64,000 bases of DNA from Chloroflexota bacterium (GCA_016215025.1 JACRMI010000151.1:1-64000), one strand, 5' to 3'; shown: positions 7,297 through 16,569, numbered from the stretch's first letter. Numbers and translations are program-made. The notes: generated by a model from the sequence alone, not told the origin.

Positions 7297-9540
7297 TTAT
7301 CTTCGTTGTCGATAACCACCGCGACCACCGCGGTCGTCATCGCGCCCACGACCGCCGCGATCACCGCCGCTGCGACGAGGACCTCCGCGATCACCGCCGC
7401 GATCCCCACCGCCACCGCCGCGACCACCGCGATCACGCTCCTGCGCTTGCTCGACCGTCCAACCTTCGAGGACGGCTTGGCGCGAGAGACGAATCTTGCC
7501 CGCGTCGTCAATGCCGGTGACCATGACCATCATATCGTCGCCGAGCTTGAATTGATCGCGCACATTGCGCACGGGTTCGGTGTCGAGTTGCGACACGTGA
7601 ACCAAGCCATCGAGACCGGGGGCGATTTCGACGAACACGCCGTAATCTTCAACGCGCACCGCTTTGCCCGTGTAGATGTTGCCGAGCTTGGGCGATTCGG
7701 TCATGCCTTTGATGCGTTCCAACGCCATCATTGTGCCTTCGCGGTTGACGGATGAGATGAATACGGTGCCGTCCTCTTCGATGTCCACCTTCACGTCGCA
7801 TTCCTCTTGCAGCTTGCGGACGTTCTTGCCACCGGGACCGATGAGCGCGCCGATCTTTTCCGGATCGATCTTAGTGGTTATGATGCGCGGCGCGAACTGC
7901 GAAATGTCAGTGCGCGGCTCTGCCATCACGTCGAGCATTTTGCCCAGGATGAACAAGCGCGCCTCGCGAGCTTGCGTCATCGCTTTGTGTAACAAGTCGG
8001 GTGTGATACCTTGCAATTTCATATCGAGTTGCAGGGCGGTAATACCCATTGCCGAGCCAGCGACCTTGAAATCCATGTCGCCAAGGAAATCTTCCATGCC
8101 GATAATATCGGTGAGGATCGCGTAACGGTCGCCTTCGGTGATCAGACCCATTGCCACGCCTGCGACGGGCGCTTTGATCGGCACGCCGGCATCCATCAAC
8201 GCCAGTGTCGAGCCGCACACACTTGCCATCGAAGTCGAGCCGTTGGACGACATTACTTCGGAGACGAGACGAATCGTATACGGAAACTCGCTGGAATCGG
8301 GAATCACTTCCGCGAGCGCACGTTCAGCTAATGCGCCATGACCAATTTCGCGACGACCGGGACCACGCGACGAGCGCGCTTCGCCGACGGAGTAGGGCGG
8401 GAAGTTATAGTGGTGCATGTAGCGTTTTTCTTCTTCCGACGACAGCGTATCAATTTTCTGCGATTCGCTGGGCATACCGAGCGTCGCAATCGTGAGAACC
8501 TGGGTCTCGCCGCGCGTGAACAAACCAGAGCCGTGTGCACGCGGCAAGAGACCGACTTCGATGCTGATGGGGCGAACGGTTGTCGTGTCGCGTCCATCGG
8601 CGCGACGGCCTTCGTTGAGAATCATCGCGCGCATTTCGGACTTGACTTGGTATTCAAAGGCTTCCGCTACGTCGAGCGGTTCGTACGTGCCGGTGAATGC
8701 TTCGACCATTTCTTTCTTGAGCGCGTCCATCGATTCGTTGCGTTCCGACTTGACGCCTTTTTCCTTGATCGTCGCCGTGATGCGTCCGCCAAGTTTTTCC
8801 TTGAGCGCGTTCTTGAGATCGTCGCTCAAGATGTGAAGCGTGACCTCTTTCTTTGCCTTGCCAATCTCGGCGCGCATCTGATTTTGCAGATCGATCGCGG
8901 CTTGCATCGCGGCGTGTCCTTGCTGGAGCGCATCGAGCATCAATTCTTCGGTGACTTCGCTTGCGCCTGCTTCGACCATGATAATCGAGTCGGTCGTGCC
9001 GGCAAGACGCAAATCCAGAATCGATTTTTCCATCTGCGAGTTGGTAGGATTGAATACGAGTTTGCCGTCGACGTAACCGACTCGGACAGCGGCGACAGGG
9101 CCGTTGAATGGGATGTCGCTGATCATCAGCGCAGCGGATGCGCCAATGATTGAGAGTATGTCGAGAAAATGTTCTTGGTCAGCGGAAAGCGCCGTGATGA
9201 CGATGTTGACGTCGTTACGGAATCCTTTGGGGAACATTGGGCGCAGGGGACGATCAGTAAGTCGGCAGAGCAAGATACCTTGCTCGCCCGGGCGACCTTC
9301 GCGTTTGAAAAAGCCGCCGGGGATTTTGCCCGCTGCGTAGAGTCGCTCTTCGTAATCGACGGTGAGCGGGAAAAAGTCTACGCCGGGGCGTGGTTCGTTG
9401 GCACCGGTCGCAGTGACCAGAATCACGGTGTCGCCGTGTCGCACGGTGACAGCGCCGTTTGCCTGTCCGGCGAGTTTGCCGGTCTCGATCGTTAGCGTTC
9501 CATCGCCAAACGGAATCGAGTAAGTGTGAGAATCGTTCAT
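7297..9540 (-). CDS. pnp: Polyribonucleotide nucleotidyltransferase (PNPase)
   Basis: Phosphorolytic 3'-5' exoribonuclease of RNA turnover. The protein is 747 aa: two RNase PH domains (the first with FKREGRPGE, the second with RSSRGPGRREIGHG), a KH domain near residue 560 (ALIGPGGKNVRKLQEE) and an S1 domain near 620-690 (GLVHVSQLD). The last 45 residues are an unusual Gly/Arg/Asp tail (RGGRGGGGGDRGGDRGG and similar). The ATG at 9540 is chosen because GGAGG lies four bases upstream; the longer frame adds nine residues with no such site. It is downstream of rpsO in the classic rpsO-pnp order, with a hairpin between them where PNPase-dependent control is usual. Confidence 0.96.
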   Translation of the reverse strand: MNDSHTYSIPFGDGTLTIETGKLAGQANGAVTVRHGDTVILVTATGANEPRPGVDFFPLTVDYEERLYAAGKIPGGFFKREGRPGEQGILLCRLTDRPLRPMFPKGFRNDVNIVITALSADQEHFLDILSIIGASAALMISDIPFNGPVAAVRVGYVDGKLVFNPTNSQMEKSILDLRLAGTTDSIIMVEAGASEVTEELMLDALQQGHAAMQAAIDLQNQMRAEIGKAKKEVTLHILSDDLKNALKEKLGGRITATIKEKGVKSERNESMDALKKEMVEAFTGTYEPLDVAEAFEYQVKSEMRAMILNEGRRADGRDTTTVRPISIEVGLLPRAHGSGLFTRGETQVLTIATLGMPSESQKIDTLSSEEEKRYMHHYNFPPYSVGEARSSRGPGRREIGHGALAERALAEVIPDSSEFPYTIRLVSEVMSSNGSTSMASVCGSTLALMDAGVPIKAPVAGVAMGLITEGDRYAILTDIIGMEDFLGDMDFKVAGSAMGITALQLDMKLQGITPDLLHKAMTQAREARLFILGKMLDVMAEPRTDISQFAPRIITTKIDPEKIGALIGPGGKNVRKLQEECDVKVDIEEDGTVFISSVNREGTMMALERIKGMTESPKLGNIYTGKAVRVEDYGVFVEIAPGLDGLVHVSQLDTEPVRNVRDQFKLGDDMMVMVTGIDDAGKIRLSRQAVLEGWTVEQAQERDRGGRGGGGGDRGGDRGGPRRSGGDRGGRGRDDDRGGRGGYRQRR

Positions 9541-9554
9541 AAGACCTCCATGTG

Positions 9555-9640
9555 GTCTGATAGTCAAATAGTCTTGTAGTCGAATAGTCGGAGGCGCGGA
9601 CTAACCGACTGGGTGACTAACGACTAGATGACTAGTATTA
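9555..9640. repeat. GACTA-rich repeat, copy 1
   Basis: Reiterated GACTA/TAGTC words (GACTATTCGACTACAAGACT on the minus strand). The same pattern recurs at 50531-50612, again next to the start of a gene. It lies in the pnp leader. Confidence 0.6.
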
Positions 9641-9678
9641 CCCCTCGGAGGTCAGGGACTGGAGAGTAACACCCAGTA

Positions 9679-9760
9679 AACAGTGTACAGTAGTCAGTAA
9701 ACAGTAAAACATTTGGCGAAAAACTGTTCACCGTTCACTGTTCACTAATCACTGAGAGGC
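9679..9760. repeat. CAGTAAACAGT inverted low-complexity repeat
   Basis: CAGTAAACAGTGTACAGTAG and CAGTAAACAGT on the left face CTGTTCACCGTTCACTGTTC on the right, so the segment can fold on itself. It is in the rpsO-pnp gap; no gene is seen. Confidence 0.55.
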
Positions 9761-9814
9761 ACTCTCCAATTCCCGCCCTCTACGATGGGGCGAGTTGATT
9801 TTTGGTTGTTAAAT

Positions 9815-9856
9815 AAACGAGTAGATGGGTTCGCCGCGCTCCGCATCTACTCGTTT
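9815..9856 (-). terminator. Hairpin between rpsO and pnp
   Basis: Perfect 13-bp arms AAACGAGTAGATG (9815-9827) and 9844-9856. Read from rpsO the right arm runs into TTTATTT, so it is a terminator or attenuator. By analogy with other bacteria it may also be a processing site for pnp control. Confidence 0.7.
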
Positions 9857-9864
9857 TTAGCTCG

Positions 9865-10134
9865 CTATTTGCGTAACCCGAGCTTGCCTACGATTTCCTT
9901 GTACCGGGCCGCATCCTTTTTACTCAGATAAGTCAGGTGCCGCCGACGTTCGCCTACCATTTTGAGCAAGCCACGCCGGGAGTGATTGTCGTGCTTGTGG
10001 CCCTTGAGGTGCTCCACGAGTTGGTTGATGCGATTGGTCAGAAGGGCAATCTGTACCTCCGGTGATCCGGTATCCTTGGCGTGGACATGAAATTTTTCCA
10101 TAATAGCGGTCTTGTCCGCCTTTTTCAACGCCAT
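9865..10134 (-). CDS. rpsO: 30S ribosomal protein S15
   Basis: Small-subunit primary assembly protein that binds 16S rRNA. It is 89 aa, exactly the family length, with the signature [29 protein letters not shown] and RRRHLTYL. The ATG has GGAAGGGAG upstream. It is the first gene of the rpsO-pnp unit. Confidence 0.97.
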   Translation of the reverse strand: MALKKADKTAIMEKFHVHAKDTGSPEVQIALLTNRINQLVEHLKGHKHDNHSRRGLLKMVGERRRHLTYLSKKDAARYKEIVGKLGLRK

Positions 10135-10176
10135 TCGTAACTCCCTTCCATTATTTGGTCGTGCTAGAATGGCGGC

Positions 10177-10205
10177 ATTATAGCATATGAAAACGGTTTA
10201 GGCAA
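10177..10205 (-). promoter_or_regulatory. Promoter of rpsO
   Basis: On the minus strand, TTGCCT (10205-10200) and TATAAT (10182-10177) are separated by 17 nt, giving a leader of about 35 nt before the rpsO ATG. Confidence 0.65.
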
Positions 10206-10583
10206 ATTGAGTGCCAGTATTGACGCCCCAGGCAAATCACGATAGAATTGAGGCATTAGTTGACTCAGCACGGTCGCTCTGATTGTACCTTTGAAATGCG
10301 TGGTTTTGTCTCCACAGTCTTAACTGACGTACAAGCGTGCCCTTTTTCACGAATCGAGGAATAACTCGATGGACACACATGGACTGCTCTGGGCATCATT
10401 GGCACTCTAGATGTTTGCAACCTTGATCGGGATTGCCATCTGTATCACACGTGACGTCTCTATTCTCAGCGCGATTTATTTCCGTTTCCCCATTGCGCGC
10501 TCAACCTCCCATTCAATCAGCATGAACGACAGCCTCTGCTCTAATGGTCGTGAGCCAGCGTACGAAACCTATCGGAGCAAAAT
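10206..10583. other. Intergenic region upstream of the sensor gene
   Basis: No intact gene or clear promoter is seen. A short frame from ATG 10370 has a Shine-Dalgarno-like GGAATAA but stops after 13 codons at a TAG; the frame continues with hydrophobic residues, so it may be a decayed small membrane gene. Confidence 0.4.
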
Positions 10584-13500
10584 ATGAATCTATTCCATCG
10601 AAGCAAGACCGAGATAGGTCTCGCGATAAAACGCTGGCTTGCCCCTCCGACTTTTCCGGGCGATGAGGTGAAGACACGCCACGCCAATTTGCTCAACATG
10701 GCGTTGATTGTCAATATTGCTCTAGCGTTTATCGTTCTGATAGGCAATCTGCTTGGCGGCAGAACTCCAATCATAATAAGCACCGCAAATTTGGGCGGAA
10801 TCATCCTCGGTTTATTCCTGCGTTATTGGGCATTCCATGGACACTTGCGACGAGCAAGCATGATCCTTATCACCGTTGACTTGATCGCGATTACAGCAAT
10901 CATCGCGGATTTTGGCACGATTCGAACACCCACTACGGGATTTCACCTTTTAGTCGTCGTCGGAGCAGGTTTGTTATTTGATCTGAAAGGCATGATCGTA
11001 ACGACTGTGCTCAGTTCTCTTTCGATCCTTGGCTTGATCGCTGCTGAAAACGCCGGGTGGCTGCCTCAGCCCGATTACACCGTAACGATTACGCAGTGGG
11101 TTACGTATACCGCTATGATCGGCATGGCTGGCGGTTTGACCTGGATGGCGCTCCAAGAAACGCGCCAGGCTCTGCGCCGCGCCGACAAGGAACTTGCCGA
11201 ACGTAAGCATGTCGATGAGGAACTGAAAGCGTCGGAACGATATGTGCGCCGTATTATCGATTCTTCTATCGATATGATCATCACCACCGACAACGAGCGC
11301 CGTGTCGTCGAATTCAACGATGCGGCGCAAGCTACTTTTGGATACACACGCGAAAAAATTCTTGGCGCGCATATCGACCGATTGTATGTCCGACCGTCAG
11401 ATGGCGACGCGATTCGCCAAGCAATTTTGCGCGATGGTAAATTTATCGGCGAGGTTTTGAACCGGCGTAAAAACGGCGAGACCTTTGAAAGTTCGTTGAC
11501 GGCTTCATTGTTGCGTGATGAACATGGCAAGATACTCGGCGTCGTCGGCATCTCGCGTGATATTACCGAGCGCAAGCGCGCCGAGCAAGCGCGTCGGCAA
11601 GCGGAAGAAAAGTACCAATCGATCTTTAACAACGCGGTCGAAGGTTTTTTCCAATCGACCCCGGACGGTCGATTCATCAGCGTGAACCCTGCGTTAGCGC
11701 GCATGTGGGATTACGACTCTCAGGAAGATTTGCTCGCCAGCATTACGAACATCGCGCAGCAGGTATATGCCGACCCAAGTCGCCGTGACCAATTTCGCCA
11801 ACTCATGGACGAACAAGGCGAATTGCATGGCTTTGAGTTTCAGACTCGCCGCAAAGATGGCGGATTTTTGTGGGTCTCGGAAAATGCGCGCGCGGTGCGT
11901 GATGCGGCTGGCGCAGTGCTCTATTATGAAGGAACCATCGAAGATATATCCGCGCGCAAGCAAGCTGAAGATGCATTGCGAACGAGCGAGGAGCTGTATC
12001 AATCCCTGGTCGATGTGTTGCCGGCTAGTTTGTGCCGCAAAGATTTGCAGGGGCGTTTTATATTTGGCAACAAAAAATATTGCGATTCGATTGGTTTGTC
12101 ACTAGAGGAGTTGGTTGGCAAGACCGACTATGACATTCATCCGCCCGAACTCGCGGACAAGTATGTGCAGGATGATCGTCATGTCATCAGTACAGGGCAA
12201 GCGCTTGAACTCGTCGAAGAGCATCGCACGTTCCATGGTGACTTGCACTATGTTCAAGTGACCAAAGTGCCGATTCGAGATGCGACCGGAACGATTAATG
12301 GCGTGCAAATCATGTTCTGGGATATTACAGAGCGCAAGCGGGCAGAGGAAGCTCTGCGGCAAAGCGAAGAGCGATTCTCCGGTGCGTTTGAACATGCGGC
12401 AATTGGTATGGCATTGGTTTCCCCAGAGGGGTGCTTTCTCAAAGTGAATGATGCGTTGTGTCAGTTAACTGGTTATTCGGAAACAGAGTTACTCGCCAAG
12501 ACTTTTCAAGATATTACGCATCCCGAAGATTTGGAAACTGATTTATCTTATGCGCGTCAACTTCTTGCAGGCAAGATTCACTCCTATCAAATGGAGAAAC
12601 GCTACTTTCATAAATCGGGGCAGATCGTGTGGATTCAGTTAAGCGGGTCATTGGTGCGGGATGCACGGGGTGACCCGGTTCACTTTATTGCTCAAATTCA
12701 AGATATTACCGCGCGGAAACGCGGCGAGTTAGATCTCAAGCAGCGCGCGGATGAATTCGCAGCGTTGTATGACAACTCGCGCGACATTATCAAGGTGCAA
12801 GATTTGGATGCGTTGCTCAAGACCATCGTCGAGCGGGCGATTCATTTGTTGAATGCATCCGGCGGCGGCATGTACATTTACGACGTGCTCCACGATGAGC
12901 TAGAAGTCAAAGTCGCCACGCACACGTCGATTCCAATCGGCACGCGGTTGAAATTGGGGGAGGGCATGGCGGGGCGAGTTGCCCAAACGCGCCAGCCTTT
13001 GATCGTGGACGATTATCGCAATTGGCCCTATCGTTCAGCCAAGTACATGAATACCACGCTGACGGCGATCATCGAAGTGCCGATGCTTTTCGGCGGTGAA
13101 TTGATCGGCGTGTTGGTGGTGGAGGAAGACCGCGAGACCACGCGCAAGTTCACGGATGAAGATGCGCGGCTCTTGTCGCTTTTTGCGTTCCAGGCGGCGA
13201 GCGCCATTTACAATGCGCAGTTGTTCGAAAAAGTGAGACGGCGAGCTGAAGAGTTCGCGGCACTCTACGACATCACGCACGATCTGACCCTGCAACAGGA
13301 TTTGCCATCGTTATTGAAAACTATAGTCGAACGGGCAACTACGTTACTCGGTGGATCGGGCGGCGGAATTTACTTGTACGATGACGAGCGTAATGACCTG
13401 GAAATGGTCACGCTGCAAGGTTTGGGTCTTCAATCGGGATTGCGATTGAAGATGGGCGAAGGTCTGGCAGGACAAGTAGCCCAAACACGCGAACCGATCA

Positions 13501-14708
13501 GAGTGGACGATTATAGTCAATGGGAACATCGCTCGCCGCAATATGAAGGCGTGCCGATTCGAGCCGCAGTTCAAGTTCCAATGCTCTACGGTGGTCAATT
13601 GATCGGCGTTTTATCCGTTCACGAAATACAGACCCCGAACCACAAATTCACGGAGAACGATGCTCGCATTTTGTTTTTGTTCGCGGGACAGGCGGCGAGT
13701 GCGGTATACGACGCACGCTTGCTCGACGAAACCCGCGCGCGCGCACGACGGCAAGAAGCACTTTATCATATCAGTACGAGTTTGACCTACATTCGAAAAC
13801 CGTCCGAGTTGTGCCAAGTGGTCACGCAGGCGTGCCGCGATTTTTTGAACTATGCGTACTTGGGGATTTTCTTGTTGGATCCAGCAACGGGCGACCGAGT
13901 CCTTCATGCCTACTACGGATGGCAGGACATTATCCCATACTGGCGATTTCATCCGGGCGAAGGCTTGAGTGACAAGGCGGTTCGCACCGGCCAATGGCAG
14001 TACTGGAGCAACGTCAAGGCGGAGCCGCAGTACATACCAGTGCACGAAGGTTTACGAAGCGAAGTGGATGTACCCATCAAAGTAGGTGATTCTATCTTGG
14101 GCGTGCTAATCGCCGAGGATGCGCGCGAGAACGCGTTTGACGAAGATGATTTCGAAATACTCCAAGCGGTGGCGAATCAATTGGCAGTGGCACTGGAAAA
14201 CGCGCGCTTGTACGAAGAGCAAAAACAATTGTCAATTACCGATAGTTTGACCGGACTGTACAATCGCCGCCACTTTGTGGAACTCGCCCAGCGCGAATTT
14301 CAACGCGCGCATCGCTTGAACTCACCGTGCGCGTTGCTCATGCTCGATCTGAACGATTTCAAGCACGTGAACGATACCTACGGACATTCGGCGGGCGACG
14401 AAGCGCTGCAACTTGTCGCCAAGATGCTGGTCAAGAATATTCGCTCTATCGATGTGGTAGCACGCTACGGCGGAGACGAATTTGTCATCTTGTTGCCAGA
14501 CTGTTCACGAGAACTCGCCCAACAGATTGCAGGTCGTTTGGAAAAGGCGAACCATCGCATGAAGTTCGTCGCGAGGGATCAACCTGTTCAGCTTAGCTAT
14601 AGTCTGGGAATCGGCATCGCGACGTTAGCGCCGGATGAAACCCTGGACGATTTGCTCGTGCGCGCCGATTCCGAAATGTACATTGAAAAAGCGAAACGAA
14701 TAAAATAG
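10584..14708 (+). CDS. Membrane-anchored PAS/GAF diguanylate cyclase
   Basis: A 1374-aa sensor predicted to make cyclic di-GMP. The first 190 residues hold about five or six membrane segments. Four PAS-type repeats follow (about 215-720, each ending in a DITxRK/DISARK-like PAC tail), then three GAF domains (about 720-880, 884-1050 and 1052-1210), and a GGDEF domain from about 1219 (TDSLTGLYNRRHF) with the catalytic loop RYGGDEF near 1295. The inhibitory-site motif RxxD is present as RSID exactly five residues before GGDEF, so product feedback is likely. GAF1 and GAF2 are similar to each other (EEFAALYD, LKLGEGMAGRVAQTR against LKMGEGLAGQVAQTR) and look like a tandem duplication. No EAL, HD-GYP or kinase domain is seen. 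It stands alone; GGAG precedes the ATG. Confidence 0.9.
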   Translation: MNLFHRSKTEIGLAIKRWLAPPTFPGDEVKTRHANLLNMALIVNIALAFIVLIGNLLGGRTPIIISTANLGGIILGLFLRYWAFHGHLRRASMILITVDLIAITAIIADFGTIRTPTTGFHLLVVVGAGLLFDLKGMIVTTVLSSLSILGLIAAENAGWLPQPDYTVTITQWVTYTAMIGMAGGLTWMALQETRQALRRADKELAERKHVDEELKASERYVRRIIDSSIDMIITTDNERRVVEFNDAAQATFGYTREKILGAHIDRLYVRPSDGDAIRQAILRDGKFIGEVLNRRKNGETFESSLTASLLRDEHGKILGVVGISRDITERKRAEQARRQAEEKYQSIFNNAVEGFFQSTPDGRFISVNPALARMWDYDSQEDLLASITNIAQQVYADPSRRDQFRQLMDEQGELHGFEFQTRRKDGGFLWVSENARAVRDAAGAVLYYEGTIEDISARKQAEDALRTSEELYQSLVDVLPASLCRKDLQGRFIFGNKKYCDSIGLSLEELVGKTDYDIHPPELADKYVQDDRHVISTGQALELVEEHRTFHGDLHYVQVTKVPIRDATGTINGVQIMFWDITERKRAEEALRQSEERFSGAFEHAAIGMALVSPEGCFLKVNDALCQLTGYSETELLAKTFQDITHPEDLETDLSYARQLLAGKIHSYQMEKRYFHKSGQIVWIQLSGSLVRDARGDPVHFIAQIQDITARKRGELDLKQRADEFAALYDNSRDIIKVQDLDALLKTIVERAIHLLNASGGGMYIYDVLHDELEVKVATHTSIPIGTRLKLGEGMAGRVAQTRQPLIVDDYRNWPYRSAKYMNTTLTAIIEVPMLFGGELIGVLVVEEDRETTRKFTDEDARLLSLFAFQAASAIYNAQLFEKVRRRAEEFAALYDITHDLTLQQDLPSLLKTIVERATTLLGGSGGGIYLYDDERNDLEMVTLQGLGLQSGLRLKMGEGLAGQVAQTREPIRVDDYSQWEHRSPQYEGVPIRAAVQVPMLYGGQLIGVLSVHEIQTPNHKFTENDARILFLFAGQAASAVYDARLLDETRARARRQEALYHISTSLTYIRKPSELCQVVTQACRDFLNYAYLGIFLLDPATGDRVLHAYYGWQDIIPYWRFHPGEGLSDKAVRTGQWQYWSNVKAEPQYIPVHEGLRSEVDVPIKVGDSILGVLIAEDARENAFDEDDFEILQAVANQLAVALENARLYEEQKQLSITDSLTGLYNRRHFVELAQREFQRAHRLNSPCALLMLDLNDFKHVNDTYGHSAGDEALQLVAKMLVKNIRSIDVVARYGGDEFVILLPDCSRELAQQIAGRLEKANHRMKFVARDQPVQLSYSLGIGIATLAPDETLDDLLVRADSEMYIEKAKRIK

Positions 14709-14709
14709 G

Positions 14710-14728
14710 AGAGACCTTTAGGGTCTCT
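14710..14728. terminator. Small hairpin between convergent genes
   Basis: Arms AGAGACC (14710-14716) and GGTCTCT (14722-14728) flank a 5-nt loop, followed by ATTCTT. It is a short, probably weak terminator between the sensor and the D-aminoacylase. Confidence 0.5.
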
Positions 14729-14736
14729 ATTCTTGG

Positions 14737-16347
14737 CTACTTTCGCAATACCTTGCCCGCGCGTGCTTCCGTGTGCTTGCCGAACTCAATCGTCGGCGTG
14801 CCGTTGACGAGCACGTAATCAAAGCCGATTGGAAATTGATGCGGCTCGGTGAACGTCGCCGTATCCGCAATCCTCTCCGGATCGAAAACCACCATATCGG
14901 CGAAATATCCTTCGCGCAATTCGCCCCGTCGATTCAGCCCAAACATTTGCGCGGGTGCAGACGTCATCTTGGCGATTGCTGTTTCCCACGTCAGCACCTT
15001 GTCTTCGCGCACGTATTTGCTCAACAGGCGCGGAAACGTTCCGTACGTGCGCGGATGACATTGCACGTTGGACATCGGTCCTTGCGGCGCACGCGCTGTC
15101 GAATCCGAACCAACGGAAACCCACGGCACGCTCACCACGGTTTTCACGTCGTCTTCTGACATGCTAAAGATGACGACTTGGACGCTGCCCTCGTTCGCGA
15201 TCAACAAATCGAAGGTCGCTTGCACCACATCTTTGCCTTGCATCTGGGCAATGTCCCACGCGGTCTTGCCTTGCAGTGACCGGTCGCTCTTGCAGCCGAC
15301 GATCACGATATTGTGCCAGCCCGAATCGACCGCAGGATTCTCCCAACCCGGACGCGCCGTGCGAACATCTTCCGCAATTCGTTCGCGCGTCGTCACATCG
15401 CCCAGTCGTTCGACAAGTTTCTGCCAGCCGCCTTCGTGTGCCCAATCAGGAATGACGGTTCCTAGCCCTGTACTCGACGCGACGTATGGATATTGATCGG
15501 CGCATGCATGAATGCCACGCTCACGCGCCTGTTCAATGCGCGCGAGACTCTCGTGGACTTTGCCCCAATTGCGTTTGCCCGCGGCTTTGTGATGCGAAAG
15601 CTGCACGCGAATCCCCGCACGCTCGCCAATGGTCAACGCTTCCTCAACCGATTCGAGCAGACGGTCGCCTTCGTTGCGAATGTGGCTCGTGTAAATGCCA
15701 CCGCGCTCCGCTGCCACGCGACTCAGCGCGACGAGTTCATCCATCGACGCATACGACGATGGCGGATAGATCAACCCGGTGGACAATCCCCATGCGCCTT
15801 CGTCTATCGCTTGCGCGAGGAGGTTCTTCATCGTGGCGAGTTCGTCGGGCGTGGGTTCGCGCATTGCATAGCCCATCACGCTCGCGCGCAGTGTGCCTTG
15901 CCCGACGAGCGTCACGTAGTTGGTCGAGATGCCCATCTTTTCGATGCGAGCAAGATACTCGCCCATCGACTGCCAATCGAGCGTGATGTTCTTGTATTGA
16001 TCGAGATCGTGCAGCAAGTCATCGCGCGCCGCGCCATGCACCGGCGCTGCCGAGTAGCCGCAGTTGCCCGACACCTCGGTCGTGACGCCTTGATGAATCT
16101 TGCTTTCCATTTTCGGATTGATAAAGATCGTTTCGTCCGTATGCGTATGCACATCGATAAAGCCGGGGGTGATGTAGCGATGGGTGGCATCGATTACGCG
16201 TGCGGCTTGCGCGCTCGTGAGATCGCCAATCGCCGCGACCTTGTCGCCGACAATGCCTACGTCAGCGCGCCGCGCGGGTGCGCCGGTTCCGTCGATAACG
16301 GTTCCGCCGCGGAGAATGAGATCGAAAGGGAAGGTGAGTTCTGTCAT
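14737..16347 (-). CDS. N-acyl-D-amino-acid deacylase (D-aminoacylase family)
   Basis: Zinc amidohydrolase predicted to release D-amino acids from N-acyl derivatives. The protein is 536 aa, normal for the family. Seen are the N-terminal strand domain (DLILRGGTVIDGTG), the first metal motif PGFIDVHTHTDE, the family motif SGNCGYSAAP, SHIRNEGD and the metal ligand region QLSHHKAAGK. The start is placed at the ATG at 16347; the longer frame adds 48 residues unlike the family and runs through the promoter. The substrate could instead be an N-acyl-D-Glu/Asp or a dihydropyrimidine-like compound. It is divergent from a LysE-type exporter and their promoters overlap, which hints at joint control of amino-acid handling (inference). 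Confidence 0.85.
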   Translation of the reverse strand: MTELTFPFDLILRGGTVIDGTGAPARRADVGIVGDKVAAIGDLTSAQAARVIDATHRYITPGFIDVHTHTDETIFINPKMESKIHQGVTTEVSGNCGYSAAPVHGAARDDLLHDLDQYKNITLDWQSMGEYLARIEKMGISTNYVTLVGQGTLRASVMGYAMREPTPDELATMKNLLAQAIDEGAWGLSTGLIYPPSSYASMDELVALSRVAAERGGIYTSHIRNEGDRLLESVEEALTIGERAGIRVQLSHHKAAGKRNWGKVHESLARIEQARERGIHACADQYPYVASSTGLGTVIPDWAHEGGWQKLVERLGDVTTRERIAEDVRTARPGWENPAVDSGWHNIVIVGCKSDRSLQGKTAWDIAQMQGKDVVQATFDLLIANEGSVQVVIFSMSEDDVKTVVSVPWVSVGSDSTARAPQGPMSNVQCHPRTYGTFPRLLSKYVREDKVLTWETAIAKMTSAPAQMFGLNRRGELREGYFADMVVFDPERIADTATFTEPHQFPIGFDYVLVNGTPTIEFGKHTEARAGKVLRK

Positions 16348-16373
16348 TGGATGTCCTGTCGAGATGAAAAATT

Positions 16374-16430
16374 GGACGCTGACTAACACGGACGAACGCT
16401 GACAAAATATCTGTGTCAACTGGCGTCCTA
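16374..16430. repeat. GGACGC-type repeat in the D-aminoacylase leader
   Basis: TTGGACGCTGACTAACACGG and a distal GGCGTCC form an imperfect inverted pair. The wording is related to the hairpin at 29710-29755 (GGACGCGGAC). It lies in the untranslated leader. Confidence 0.45.
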
Positions 16431-16437
16431 TTGGTCG

Positions 16438-16466
16438 ATTGTATATGAAATTGACGGCATTGCCAA
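16438..16466 (-). promoter_or_regulatory. Promoter of the D-aminoacylase gene
   Basis: Minus strand: -35 TTGGCA (16466-16461), 17-nt spacer, -10 TACAAT (16443-16438). Predicted leader is about 85 nt. It overlaps the divergent lysE promoter. Confidence 0.6.
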
Positions 16467-16479
16467 TTCCAGATACACT
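16451..16479 (+). promoter_or_regulatory. Promoter of the LysE-type exporter gene
   Basis: Plus strand: -35 TTGACG (16451-16456), 17-nt spacer, -10 TACACT (16474-16479). The hairpin 16503-16539 would be in its transcript, between promoter and start codon. Confidence 0.55.
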
Positions 16480-16502
16480 CACGCTCATCATAACTGAGCG
16501 CG

Positions 16503-16539
16503 TAATGTGCGATGCACCTCGAAGGTGCGTCGCACATTA
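16503..16539 (+). repeat. Hairpin repeat, GTGCGACGCA family, copy B
   Basis: 17-nt arms (16503-16519, 16523-16539) pair with one G-U wobble around a CGA loop. Unlike other copies it lies in a 5' leader between divergent genes, so it is not a terminator of a neighbouring gene; it may attenuate or stabilise the lysE mRNA. Confidence 0.75.
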
Positions 16540-16569
16540 TCGCTATCTTCTTCCGCCGGAGGAATCGAG

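Noticed and set aside
7233-7511. N-terminal extension of the LuxR-type regulator
   Set aside because: It is the antisense-frame shadow of the PNPase Gly/Arg tail and passes through the hairpin repeat.
9679-9760. CRISPR-like short repeats
   Set aside because: The units are unequal, inverted and without regular spacers; no cas genes are nearby.
10370-10587. Small membrane gene interrupted by TAG upstream of the sensor
   Set aside because: The first part is only 13 codons and no family is recognised; read-through of TAG has no support here.
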